Positions 8,342-16,347 of a DNA stretch of 64,000 bases are shown here, piece after piece. The notes beneath the pieces were generated by a model that was not told where the DNA came from, searched no databases, and saw only the letters and a program-made list of their open reading frames with translations. Position 1 is the stretch's first letter. Each line of letters begins with the position of its first letter. This DNA is from Geodermatophilus sp. YIM 151500. GTDB lineage: Bacteria > Actinomycetota > Actinomycetes > Mycobacteriales > Geodermatophilaceae. The stretch spans positions 12,499 to 76,498 of the forward strand of contig NZ_JAOVZT010000009.1 in NCBI RefSeq assembly GCF_025716945.1, in the 5' to 3' direction. The translations under genes were made by a program, and so were the position numbers.

Positions 8342-9473
8342 GACCCAGCGACATGCCGGACAGGCCCCGCTGACGGGTGACCAGCGAGTCGGCGACCGTG
8401 GCCAGCGCCTGGGCGGCGGGCGTGCCGGGATCGGCCAGCACGATCGGGGCGCCGGCGTCGCCGGACTCGCGGAGCCGGGTGTCGAGCGGGATCTGGCCGA
8501 GCAGCGGCACCCGCGCCCCGAGGGTGCGGGTGAGCGCGTCGGAGACCGCCTCGCCACCGCCGGAGCCGAAGACCTCCATGCGCGAGCCGTCGGGCAGCTC
8601 CAGCCATGACATGTTCTCGATGACGCCGACCACCTGCTGGTGGGTCTGGGTGGCGATAGCGCCGGCCCGCTCGGCCACCTCGGCGGCGGCCTGCTGCGGC
8701 GTGGTCACCACGAGGATCTCGGCGTTGGGCAGCAGCTGGGCGACCGAGATCGCCACGTCGCCGGTGCCGGGCGGCAGGTCGAGCAGCAGGACGTCGAGGT
8801 CGCCCCACCACACGTCGGCGAGGAACTGCTGCAGCGCGCGGTGCAGCATCGGCCCGCGCCACACCACCGGGGTGTTGCCCGGGGTGAACATGCCGATGGA
8901 GATGACCTTCACGCCGTACGACTGCGGCGGCATGATCATGTTGTCGACCTGGGTGGGCTTGTCGTCGACGCCGAGCATGCGGGGCACCGAGTGGCCGTAG
9001 ATGTCGGCGTCCACCACACCCACCGACAGCCCGCGCTTGGCCATCGCCGCGGCCAGGTTGACCGTCACCGACGACTTGCCCACGCCGCCCTTGCCGGAGG
9101 CGACGGCGTAAACGCGGGTCAGCGAGCCGGGCTGGGAGAACGGGATGACCGGGTCGGCGGCGTCCGTGCCGCGGACCGTCCGCCGCAACTCGGCGCGCTG
9201 CTCGTCGCTCATGACGTCGAGGGCGACCTGCACGGAGGTGACGCCGGGGACGGCGGACACGGCCTCGGTGACCCGGCTGGTGATCGTCTCCCGCATCGGG
9301 CAGCCGGCGACGGTGAGGTACACCTCGACGCGGACGGCGCCGTCCGGGCCGATCCGCACGTCCTTGACCATGCCCAGATCGGGCAGCGGGCGGTTGATCT
9401 CCGGGTCCTGGACGGTGGCCAGCGCGGCGTTGATCGCGTCCAGCGCCGGCGAGCCGGTCAGCGTGTCGGACAT
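8322..9473 (-). CDS. mrp: Mrp/ApbC-family Fe-S cluster carrier ATPase
   Basis: The 383-aa protein has an N-terminal MIP18/DUF59 domain (about 1-95, with the conserved DPEINRPLPDLGM and GCPM Cys) fused to a deviant Walker A P-loop ATPase (ASGKGGVGKSS near residue 118). Unlike many Mrp proteins, no C-terminal CxxC scaffold pair is visible; the equivalent region reads ENMSWLELPDGSRMEVFGSG. It is expected to carry or insert Fe-S clusters in the cytosol, and the mycobacterial orthologue is Rv1229c. ATG 9473 is chosen because GAAGGAGAC lies 13 nt upstream. Confidence 0.9.
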   Translation of the reverse strand: MSDTLTGSPALDAINAALATVQDPEINRPLPDLGMVKDVRIGPDGAVRVEVYLTVAGCPMRETITSRVTEAVSAVPGVTSVQVALDVMSDEQRAELRRTVRGTDAADPVIPFSQPGSLTRVYAVASGKGGVGKSSVTVNLAAAMAKRGLSVGVVDADIYGHSVPRMLGVDDKPTQVDNMIMPPQSYGVKVISIGMFTPGNTPVVWRGPMLHRALQQFLADVWWGDLDVLLLDLPPGTGDVAISVAQLLPNAEILVVTTPQQAAAEVAERAGAIATQTHQQVVGVIENMSWLELPDGSRMEVFGSGGGEAVSDALTRTLGARVPLLGQIPLDTRLRESGDAGAPIVLADPGTPAAQALATVADSLVTRQRGLSGMSLGLTPVRR

Positions 9474-9624
9474 CGTGTGAGTCTGTCTCCTTCGACGGGG
9501 GACCCGGGCGGACAGCCGGACTCCGCGGCCGACCTGCGCGCGGATCTCCTGCCACTGTACGGCGGACGGCGCGACCGGCCGCGGCCCCGCGGGGTGATCT
9601 GCTGCGCAGCGACGTCCGGCCGAA

Positions 9625-9688
9625 CATCCCGCGGCACGGTCATCCCGCGGCACGGTCATCCTGCGGCACGGTCATCCTGCGGCATAGG
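9625..9688. repeat. 16-bp tandem repeats (4 units)
   Basis: Four consecutive 16-bp units (CATCCCGCGGCACGGT and variants) occupy 9625-9640, 9641-9656, 9657-9672 and 9673-9688. The first two are identical, the third has one substitution, and the fourth drifts into the left arm of the adjacent 25-bp inverted repeat. They lie upstream of mrp and downstream of the GGDEF gene. Confidence 0.85.
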
Positions 9689-9747
9689 AAGCTATGCCTG
9701 CGTCCTGGGCAGCCGGACAGGGGGCATAGCTTCCTATGCCGCAGGAT
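9674..9747. terminator. 25-bp perfect inverted repeat with nested hairpins
   Basis: Arms 9674-9698 and 9723-9747 are perfect reverse complements across 25 bp with a 24-nt loop. Each arm also contains its own 7-bp palindrome (GGCATAG-n4-CTATGCC), so the region can fold as one long stem or two small hairpins. It begins 2 bp beyond the GGDEF stop codon, so it probably ends that transcript before mrp. Its AT content contrasts with its surroundings. Confidence 0.65.
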
Positions 9748-9749
9748 TC

Positions 9750-11015
9750 CTACGCCGACAGCGGCCGGACGACGGCGGACGGGCCGGCCAGGCCGACCGC
9801 CGCGTCGACGGTGGTGGCGGCCACCGCGTTGCGGGTCTCCTTGGCCCGGTAGAGCTGGGCGTCGGCGACGGTCATCAGCCGGTGCGGCGTCGCGTCGTCG
9901 CCGGCGGCCACGGCCACGCCCAGGGAGAGGCTGACCTCGTTGGGGGCGAAGCCTGCCGGTCGCAAGGAGTGGGCGTCGCGCCGCACCTCCTCGGCCAGGG
10001 ACGAGGCGCGGCCGGCGTCGGCGCCGGGCAGCAGCAGCGCGAGCTCGTCACCACCGACGCGGGCCACGAGGTCGCCGGCGCGCACCCGCGCCGCCAGCAG
10101 GTCGGCCACGTCGCGCAGCATGAGGTCACCGCCCGCGTGGCCGTACCGATCGTTGACCTGCTTGAACAGGTCGACGTCGACGAGCACCACCGCGACGCTG
10201 GTCCCGCGCTCCTGCGCGGCGGCGCAGGTCGCCGCCAGCTCGGCGTCCCACCGCCGGCGGTTGGCCAGCCCGGTGAGCGCGTCCTCGTTGCTCAGCCGTT
10301 CCAGGCGCTCCAGCAACGCGCTCGCGCGGGCCTGCTCCCGCTCCAGGTCGAGCCGGGCGGTCAGCTCGCGGACGGCCAGCAGGTGCCGCCGGTGGTGCGC
10401 CAGCACGCTGATCACCGACGCGGTCGCCAGGTAGATGGCGGTCGCCAGTAGCGCCGTGGCGGGCATGGCAGCGGGAGCGGTCAGGACGGAGAGGCCGAGG
10501 GCCCCCCACGACGCGGCCACGAGAGCGCCGGTCCAGAACGGGCGGGCGGCCAGCAGGCAGCCGCTCGCGTAGAGCGGCAGGGTGAACCCGAGCAGGTAGA
10601 ACTCGACGTTGTCGACCCGGGGGACCATCCAGGCGATCTCCGCCTGCACCACGGCCATCACCACGAAGGTCAGCAGCTCCGGACGGCGTCGTCCGAGGGG
10701 ATGACGCCAGAGCAGCCACGTGACCAGCAGGACCGGCACCGTGCAGGCCAGCCGGAGCACGGTGAAACTCGTGGCGCGCGCCGGTTCGAGGATGGCGTCG
10801 AACATCGACCAGGCAGGCACGATGACGGCGGCCAGCACGCCGATCAGCAAGCCGGACGTGCGGGCCCGCTCCCGCAGCTCCGCGGTCGCGGGTCCGCCCG
10901 CCGACGCCCGTCCGCCCGCGGACGCCGGTCCGGGCTCGGGCGCCCTCCCGGTGCGGGCCACCGGTCGGACGGCGACCGGCGTCCGGCCCGACTGCGGTCG
11001 TTGCAGTGGCTGCAC
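9750..11015 (-). CDS. membrane-anchored diguanylate cyclase (GGDEF)
   Basis: The 421-aa protein has an Ala/Gly/Pro-rich N-terminus, five to six predicted membrane helices (about residues 50-220, an MASE-like sensor), a short coiled region and a GGDEF domain. The active-site motif reads GGDEL, and upstream DVDLFKQVNDRYGHAGGD is intact, so c-di-GMP synthesis is likely. No RxxD inhibitory site was identified. GTG 11015 was chosen because GGGAGG lies about 7 nt upstream; the longer frame would run into azlC. No EAL domain or other c-di-GMP gene is seen nearby. Confidence 0.85.
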   Translation of the reverse strand: MQPLQRPQSGRTPVAVRPVARTGRAPEPGPASAGGRASAGGPATAELRERARTSGLLIGVLAAVIVPAWSMFDAILEPARATSFTVLRLACTVPVLLVTWLLWRHPLGRRRPELLTFVVMAVVQAEIAWMVPRVDNVEFYLLGFTLPLYASGCLLAARPFWTGALVAASWGALGLSVLTAPAAMPATALLATAIYLATASVISVLAHHRRHLLAVRELTARLDLEREQARASALLERLERLSNEDALTGLANRRRWDAELAATCAAAQERGTSVAVVLVDVDLFKQVNDRYGHAGGDLMLRDVADLLAARVRAGDLVARVGGDELALLLPGADAGRASSLAEEVRRDAHSLRPAGFAPNEVSLSLGVAVAAGDDATPHRLMTVADAQLYRAKETRNAVAATTVDAAVGLAGPSAVVRPLSA

Positions 11016-11085
11016 CGGCGTCCTCCCGGGTCGCGCGGGGAGGACACCCGCCCCCGCGTGGACCAGCCATTTTGGTCGGTCCGAG

Positions 11086-11134
11086 GTCGTTTCGGAAGCC
11101 CCTGCAGGTGAAGTCGTTTCGGAAGCCCCTGCAG
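11086..11134. repeat. duplicated 22-bp motif in the GGDEF/azlC divergent gap
   Basis: The 22-mer starting GTCGTTTCGGAAGCCCC is present at 11086-11107 and again at 11113-11134, with identical sequence and 27-bp spacing. It lies about 70 bp upstream of the GGDEF start and about 90 bp upstream of azlC, a position suited to paired regulator sites. The binding protein is unknown. Confidence 0.6.
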
Positions 11135-11223
11135 TGAACACGCGCGGGAAAGCCGGAGAACCCCGACGGCACCGCGTCCCGGGCCCGCGGCCGTGCGGTC
11201 GGCCGCTCGCTAGGGTGCCGCGA

Positions 11224-11964
11224 GTGTCGTCCCTAGCCCGCTCGGCCACGTTGCGCGACGCGATCGGGCTCGGGCTGGCCGTCGGCCTGTACGGCGCCGC
11301 GTTCGGCGCCGCGGCCGACGCGGCGGGGCTGGACGTGTGGCAGGCGATGGCGATGTCGGTGCTGATGTTCACCGGCGCCTCGCAGTTCGCCCTCGTCGGG
11401 GTCCTGGGCGCCGGTGGGAGCGCGCCCGCCGCGATCGGGAGCGCCCTGCTCCTCGGCACGCGGAACACCGTGTACGGCGTCCGGCTGGTGCCGCTGCTGC
11501 GACCGCGCGGCGCCCCGGTGCGCGCCGCCACCGCGCACTGGGTCATCGACGAGACCACCGCCCTCGCGCTGGCCGCCCCCGACCGCCGGCTGGCCCGGCT
11601 GGCGTTCGTCGCCGGCGGGGCGACGATCTACCTGACCTGGAACGCGACCACGGTGGCCGGCGCGCTGGGGGCCGCGGCGCTCGGCGAGACGGCCCGCGCC
11701 GGGCTGGACGCCGTCGTCCCGGCCGCCTTCCTGGCGCTGCTGTGGCCGCGGCTGCGCCGCAGCTTCCCCGGTGCCGAGGTGCAGCGCCGGGTGGCGCTCG
11801 GCGGCGCGGTCGTCGCCCTGGCGCTGACGCCGGTCGCGCCCCCCGGCGTGCAGGTGCTGGCCGCGGCGGTGGCCGTGGTGCTCGCCGGACGGCCGGGGCG
11901 TCGACGGCCGGGACGCCGCGATGCCCCCGATCCGGAGCCCGGACCGGGGGAGGGCCGGTCGTGA
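11224..11964 (+). CDS. azlC: AzlC-family branched-chain amino acid exporter, large subunit
   Basis: The 246-aa integral membrane protein begins with the AzlC signature (a hydrophobic helix with GLGLAVGLYGAAFGAAA, then MSVLMFTGASQFA). It has about five to seven helices and a charged Pro/Arg-rich tail. With AzlD it exports branched-chain amino acids or methionine (BrnFE type). GTG 11224 is preceded by TAGGGT (11211-11216) with a 7-nt gap, which predicts a leaderless transcript. It overlaps azlD by GTGA. Confidence 0.9.
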   Translation: MSSLARSATLRDAIGLGLAVGLYGAAFGAAADAAGLDVWQAMAMSVLMFTGASQFALVGVLGAGGSAPAAIGSALLLGTRNTVYGVRLVPLLRPRGAPVRAATAHWVIDETTALALAAPDRRLARLAFVAGGATIYLTWNATTVAGALGAAALGETARAGLDAVVPAAFLALLWPRLRRSFPGAEVQRRVALGGAVVALALTPVAPPGVQVLAAAVAVVLAGRPGRRRPGRRDAPDPEPGPGEGRS

Positions 11965-12278
11965 GCGGGACGGCGCTGTGGGCGGTCGTCCTCGCCGCCT
12001 CGCTCGGCTGCTACCTGCTCAAGCTGGCCGGGCTGTCGGTGCCTGCTGCCTGGGTGGATCAGCCCTGGGTGGCGCGGGTGGTCGACGTCGTCCCCGCCGC
12101 GCTGCTCGCCGCGCTCGTCGTCGTGCAGGCGGCGACCGCTGGCAACGACGTCGTGCTCGACGGCCGGCTGGTCGGGCTCGCGGTGGCTGCCGTCGCGCTG
12201 GCGTTCCGGGCGCCGTTCATCGTCGTCCTGCTGCTCGCCGGCCTGGCCGGCGCCGGCGTCGCGGTGCTGAGCGGCTGA
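11961..12278 (+). CDS. azlD: AzlD-family exporter small subunit
   Basis: This 105-aa protein of three to four membrane helices has the AzlD features: an N-terminal helix, the PAALLAALVV segment, and a C-terminal hydrophobic stretch. Its GTG overlaps the azlC stop as GTGA, so the two subunits are translationally coupled. It works only as a complex with AzlC. Confidence 0.9.
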   Translation: MSGTALWAVVLAASLGCYLLKLAGLSVPAAWVDQPWVARVVDVVPAALLAALVVVQAATAGNDVVLDGRLVGLAVAAVALAFRAPFIVVLLLAGLAGAGVAVLSG

Positions 12279-12291
12279 ACAGCCACCGGTG

Positions 12292-12383
12292 CAGCCGGGG
12301 CGCCGCTTCAGCCGGGGCGCCCCCCCAGCCGGGGCGCCGCTCCAGCCGGGGCGCCGGTCGGGCCGCCGGTCAGCCGGGGCGCC
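12292..12383. repeat. short tandem repeats CAGCCGGGGCGCC
   Basis: Five copies of the 13-mer begin at 12292, 12309, 12326, 12343 and 12371, with spacings of 17, 17, 17 and 28 bp. They fill the gap between convergent azlD and the DUF1003 gene. Slippage expansion or a gene-end element is plausible; no open frame is implied. Confidence 0.8.
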
Positions 12384-12397
12384 GGTCGGGCTGCCGG

Positions 12398-12955
12398 TCA
12401 GCCGAGCGGCTCCGGCTCGGCCGCCGCCTCGACCGCGGCCGCCTCCCGCTCCCGCTTCTTGCGCGCCTTGCGTTCCCGCCGCTCGACCTCCTCCGCGTCC
12501 TCCTCGGCCAGCCGGGCGAGCTCGCTGCGGATGAAGTCGCGGGTGGCCAGCTCCCCGACGGCCACCCGCAGCGAGGCCAGCTCGCGGGCGAGGTACTCCG
12601 TGTCCGCGCGGGTGGTCGCGGCGCGCGCCCGGTCCTCCTCGGCCTGCACCCGGTCACGGTCGGCCTGCCGGTTCTGCGCGAGCAGGATCAGCGGCGCGGC
12701 GTAGGCGGCCTGCGTGGAGAAGGCCAGGTTGAGCAGGATGAACGGGTAGGGGTCCCAGCGCAGCGTGACCGCGAAGACGTTGAGCGCGATCCACACGATC
12801 ACGAGGATCGTCTGGATCGCCAGGTACCGGCCGGTGCCGAGGAAGCGGGCGATCGTCTCGGCGGTCGCGCCGACGGCGTCCGGGTTGAGCTTGATGAGCG
12901 AGCTCAGCCGCCGGCCGCCGGTCCGGGGGACGTCGAGCCGCGCGCCCTCAGCCAC
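12398..12955 (-). CDS. DUF1003 membrane protein
   Basis: The 185-aa protein has two membrane helices (residues about 46-65 and 70-95; WIALNVFAVTLRWDPYPFIL is the DUF1003 signature) and a long basic/acidic coiled-coil tail rich in Arg, Glu and Ala. Function is unknown. Its GTG start overlaps the end of the upstream MgtE-like gene by 8 bp, and DUF1003 genes commonly travel with this gene in actinobacteria, suggesting a joint role in metal handling or membrane stress. Confidence 0.88.
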   Translation of the reverse strand: MAEGARLDVPRTGGRRLSSLIKLNPDAVGATAETIARFLGTGRYLAIQTILVIVWIALNVFAVTLRWDPYPFILLNLAFSTQAAYAAPLILLAQNRQADRDRVQAEEDRARAATTRADTEYLARELASLRVAVGELATRDFIRSELARLAEEDAEEVERRERKARKKREREAAAVEAAAEPEPLG

Positions 12956-14186
12956 GGCGCGCCCGTTCCCGCCAGTCGTCGGGCAGCAGGTGGTCGAGCA
13001 CGTCGTCGACGCTCACCGCGCCCACCAGCCGTCCCTGGGCGTCGACCACCGGCGCGGCGACCAGGTTGTAGGTGGCGAAGTAGCGGGTCACCTCGCCCAG
13101 CGGCGCCTCCGGGCGGAGCGGGTCCAGGTCGTCCAGGCACCCGCTGACCAGCGAGGACGGCGGCTCGCGCAGCAGCCGCTGGATGTGCGCCAGCCCCACG
13201 TACCGCCCGGTCGGGGTCGCCGACGGCGGCCGGCAGACGTAGACCTGCGAGGCCAGCGCGGGGGTGAGTTCGGGGTCGCGGACCCGGGCCAGCGCCTCGG
13301 CCACGGTCGCGTCGGGCGAGAGGATGACCGGCTCGCTGGTCATCATCCCGCCGGCGGTGTCCTCGGAGTACTTGAGCAGCTGGCGCACCGGCTCGGCCTC
13401 GTCGGGCGCCATGAGCTCCAGCAGCCGGTTGCGGTCGATCGTCGACAGCTCGGCCAGCAGGTCGGCCGCGTCGTCGGGGTCCATCACCTCGAGGACGTCG
13501 GCCGCGCGGTCCTCGTCCAAGGTGCCGAGGATGGTGATCTGGTCGGCCTCCGGCAGCTCGCCGAGGACGTCGGCCAGCCGTTCGTCGTCCAGCGCCTCGG
13601 CCACCTCGTGCCGTCGCTTGATCGGCAGGTCCTGCAGCGCGTGCGCGAGGTCGGCCGCGTTGAGTTCGCGGTAGGTGGCGATCAGCGTCTCGGCGCCCTG
13701 GCCGGTCTGCGGCAGGGAGAGCCCGGTGACCTCGTTCCACGCCAGCTGGTGCAGCTGCCCGCGGCGGCCGAGCCGGCCGGGCTCCTGGACGGCGAGCCGC
13801 GACAGGACCCAGTCGCCGGTGCGGGTCTGCTCCAGGGCGGCGTCGACGACGTGCGCGCTCCTGCCGGACTCGGCGATGCGCACCGTGCGGTCCAGCAGTT
13901 CGCCGAGCACCAGCGTCTCGCCCGGACGCTGCTCGAAGCGCTTGAGGTTCAGCGTGCCCGAGCCCAGCATCACCGCGCCCGGGTCGACCGCGGTCACCCG
14001 GCCCATCGGCACGAAGATCCGCCGGCGGCCGATCACCTCGACCACCAGCCCGAGCGCCTGCGGCGGGGCGCTGCCCACCCGGAGCGCCACCACGACGTCG
14101 CGGACCTTGCCGACCCGGTCACCGTTGGGGTCGAAGACGGTCAGCCCGGCCAGCCGGGAGACGTACGCCCTCGTTCCCGTGGTCAC
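12948..14186 (-). CDS. PRC-barrel / MgtE N-terminal / CBS protein lacking a transporter domain
   Basis: The 412-aa protein has a PRC-barrel-like N-terminus (about 1-110), an MgtE_N superhelical domain (about 150-260) and two CBS repeats (about 270-405). It ends before the five-helix magnesium channel domain of true MgtE. It therefore cannot itself be the pore and probably acts as a soluble Mg2+- or nucleotide-sensing partner, as in Rv1232c. GTG 14186 follows GAGGAGGAGCC. It is likely co-transcribed with the DUF1003 gene. Confidence 0.85.
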   Translation of the reverse strand: MTTGTRAYVSRLAGLTVFDPNGDRVGKVRDVVVALRVGSAPPQALGLVVEVIGRRRIFVPMGRVTAVDPGAVMLGSGTLNLKRFEQRPGETLVLGELLDRTVRIAESGRSAHVVDAALEQTRTGDWVLSRLAVQEPGRLGRRGQLHQLAWNEVTGLSLPQTGQGAETLIATYRELNAADLAHALQDLPIKRRHEVAEALDDERLADVLGELPEADQITILGTLDEDRAADVLEVMDPDDAADLLAELSTIDRNRLLELMAPDEAEPVRQLLKYSEDTAGGMMTSEPVILSPDATVAEALARVRDPELTPALASQVYVCRPPSATPTGRYVGLAHIQRLLREPPSSLVSGCLDDLDPLRPEAPLGEVTRYFATYNLVAAPVVDAQGRLVGAVSVDDVLDHLLPDDWRERARRG

Positions 14187-14289
14187 GGCTCCTCCTCGCT
14201 GGCGCTCGTCGGCCCCGTGACCGGCGGTGCTGCGTACCTGCGCGACCTCGCGAGCTCGGTCGCCGGAGCCTGAGGCTACCGTCGGCGCC

Positions 14290-15171
14290 GTGGACCACCC
14301 CCGCTCCGTGGAGTACGAGGTCGTCGACGTGTTCGCGCCGCGGGCGTTCGCGGGCAACCCGCTGGCCGTCGTCCTCGACGCCGACGGGCTGACCACCGAG
14401 CAGTGCCAGGCGCTGGCCTTCGAGTTCCACCTGTCGGAGACGTCGTTCCTGTCGGCGCCCAGTCCCAGCGGTGCTGACGGCGGGGCCGACTACCGGGTGC
14501 GCATCTTCACGCCGTTCGCCGAGCTGCCCTTCGCCGGGCACCCGAGCGTCGGGGCGGCGCACACGCTGGTGCGCACCGGCCGGCTGCCCGCCGGCACGGT
14601 GCGCCAGGAGTGCGGCGCCGGCGTGCTCGACCTGGACGTCGACGACGCGGGCGCCACGCTCACCGGCGGCGTCCCGACGGTCGAGGACGGCCCGGATCCG
14701 GTCGCGCTGGCAGCCGCCGTCGGCCTGGACGCCGCGGACGCCACCGGGCTGCCGGCGCTCGTCACCGGGTGCGGGCTGCCGTGGGCGGTGCTGTCGGTGC
14801 GGCCCGAGGTGGTCGACCGCGCCGCGCCCGACCACCGTGCCCTCGACGCGCTCGGCGTCGGGGAGGGCGTCTCGGTGCTCTCCTGGGACGCCGCGACCTC
14901 GACCGCGTACGCGCGCTGCTTCGCGGGCGATCTGCGCTGGGGTGAGGACCCGGCGACCGGGTCGGCCGCGCTGGCCACCGGCGTCTGGCTGGTCGAGACC
15001 GGCCTGCTGCCGCCGGACGGGACGGCGGAGTACGTCGTCCGGCAGGGGGAGAAGCTGGGCCGCCCGTCGGTGCTGCGCGGTTCGGTGCGGGCCGGGGGCG
15101 GGCGGGCGGCGTCCGCGTCGGTGCACGGCGCGGTCGTCCCGGTGGCCAGCGGTCGCATCCGCGTGCCCTGA
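14290..15171 (+). CDS. PhzF-family isomerase/epimerase
   Basis: The 293-aa protein has the duplicated PhzF fold. Visible markers are DVFAPRAFAGNPLAVVLDA, the catalytic-region FEFHLSETSFL Glu, RIFTPFAELPFAGHPSVGAAH and, in the second half, DLRWGEDPATGSAA. Substrates vary widely in this family (phenazine precursor, epimerases), and no pathway neighbours are present. GTG 14290 has TACCGT at 14277-14282 (7-nt gap), predicting a leaderless mRNA. Confidence 0.9.
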   Translation: MDHPRSVEYEVVDVFAPRAFAGNPLAVVLDADGLTTEQCQALAFEFHLSETSFLSAPSPSGADGGADYRVRIFTPFAELPFAGHPSVGAAHTLVRTGRLPAGTVRQECGAGVLDLDVDDAGATLTGGVPTVEDGPDPVALAAAVGLDAADATGLPALVTGCGLPWAVLSVRPEVVDRAAPDHRALDALGVGEGVSVLSWDAATSTAYARCFAGDLRWGEDPATGSAALATGVWLVETGLLPPDGTAEYVVRQGEKLGRPSVLRGSVRAGGGRAASASVHGAVVPVASGRIRVP

Positions 15172-15194
15172 GGAAGCCCCCCGCCCGTCCCCCG

Positions 15195-15253
15195 TGATCA
15201 TCGTCGAGTGGCTGCCCGCCCCGGCGTGCCGGGCGACCACTCGGCGATGATCA
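15195..15253. terminator. 17-bp inverted repeat after PhzF gene
   Basis: Arms 15195-15211 and 15237-15253 pair over 17 bp with a single G-T-type mismatch. The inner stretch adds GCCCG/CGGGC. The hairpin sits 24 bp after the PhzF stop and about 30 bp before the CitE-like promoter (TAGCCT at 15285-15290). It could be a terminator or an operator. Confidence 0.55.
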
Positions 15254-15326
15254 ACCTCCCGCGGGCGGCCGCACCGGGGCTGGTTAGCCTCCGGTGACCG
15301 CCCCCCACGACCCCGACGGAGGCACC

Positions 15327-16280
15327 GTGGCCGAGCTCCGCTCCCGCCGCTCGAACCTGGCCGTCCCGGGCAGCAACCCGCGCTTCCTGGAGAAGGCGAA
15401 GACGCTGCCGGCCGACCAGGTGTTCCTCGACCTGGAGGACGCCTGCGCGCCGCTGGCCAAGCCGAGCGCCCGGAAGAACATCGTCGCGGCGCTGAACGAG
15501 GGCGGCTGGGAGGGCAAGATCCGCACCGTCCGGGTCAACGACTGGACGACGGAGTGGACCTACCGCGACGTCATCGAGGTCGTCGAGGGCGCCGGCGCCG
15601 AGCTCGACTGCATCATGCTGCCCAAGGTCGTCGACGCGGCCCAGGTGCGGGCGCTGGACCTGCTGCTCACCCAGGTGGAGAAGGCCAACGGCCTCGACGT
15701 CGGCCGGATCGGCATCGAGGCGCAGATCGAGAACGCCCAGGGCCTGATCAACGTCAACGACATCGCGTTCGCCAGCCCGCGGATCGAGACGATCATCTTC
15801 GGCCCGGCCGACTTCATGGCCAGCATCAACATGAAGTCACTGGTCGTGGGCGCCCTGCACCCCGACTACGCGGGCGACCCGTTCCACTACATCCTCATGC
15901 AGATCCTCATGGCCGCGCGGGCGCGCGGGGTGCAGGCGATCGACGGGCCGTTCCTGCAGATCCGCGACGTGGATGCCTTCCGCGAGGTGGCCATGCGCTC
16001 CGCCGTCCTCGGCTTCGACGGGAAGTGGGTGCTGCACCCGGGGCAGATCGACGCGGCCAACGAGATCTACGCGCCCTCGCAGGAGGACTACGACCACGCC
16101 GAGCTCATCCTCGACGCCTACGACTGGTACACGTCCGAAGCCGGCGGCGCGAAGGGTTCCGCGATGCTGGGCGACGAGATGATCGACGAGGCCAGCCGGA
16201 AGATGGCGCTGGTCATCGCCGGCAAGGGCCGGGCGGCCGGCCTGTCGCGGACGTCGTCCTTCACGCCCCCGGCGGGCTGA
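15327..16280 (+). CDS. HpcH/HpaI-family CoA ester lyase (CitE-like)
   Basis: The 317-aa TIM-barrel lyase shows the CitE/malyl-CoA lyase signatures: SNLAVPGSNPRFLEKA, FLDLEDACAP (metal-binding Asp/Glu), RVNDWTTEW and GIEAQIENAQG with a second metal Glu. Relatives cleave (3S)-malyl-CoA, beta-methylmalyl-CoA or citramalyl-CoA; the exact substrate is open. GTG 15327 was preferred over GTG 15294 because GGAGG lies 7 nt upstream and the TAGCCT -10 box is too near 15294. An acyl-CoA dehydrogenase follows, consistent with acyl-CoA metabolism. Confidence 0.88.
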   Translation: MAELRSRRSNLAVPGSNPRFLEKAKTLPADQVFLDLEDACAPLAKPSARKNIVAALNEGGWEGKIRTVRVNDWTTEWTYRDVIEVVEGAGAELDCIMLPKVVDAAQVRALDLLLTQVEKANGLDVGRIGIEAQIENAQGLINVNDIAFASPRIETIIFGPADFMASINMKSLVVGALHPDYAGDPFHYILMQILMAARARGVQAIDGPFLQIRDVDAFREVAMRSAVLGFDGKWVLHPGQIDAANEIYAPSQEDYDHAELILDAYDWYTSEAGGAKGSAMLGDEMIDEASRKMALVIAGKGRAAGLSRTSSFTPPAG

Positions 16281-16287
16281 CCGTTCC

Positions 16288-16342
16288 GGCCCCCGTGCAG
16301 GGTCCCGCTCCGGGCGTGCGAGGGGTGGGAGGCACGGGGGCC
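16288..16342. terminator. 11-bp inverted repeat between convergent genes
   Basis: GGCCCCCGTGC (16288-16298) pairs perfectly with GCACGGGGGCC (16332-16342) across a 33-nt loop, directly after the CitE-like stop and just before the DUF4190 stop. It resembles the gene-end element at 2671-2783 in layout. Bidirectional termination is inferred. Confidence 0.5.
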
Positions 16343-16347
16343 CTTGC

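Noticed and set aside
12292-12383. CRISPR-like array
   Set aside because: Units are only 13 bp with 4-15 bp between them, far too short for repeats and spacers.
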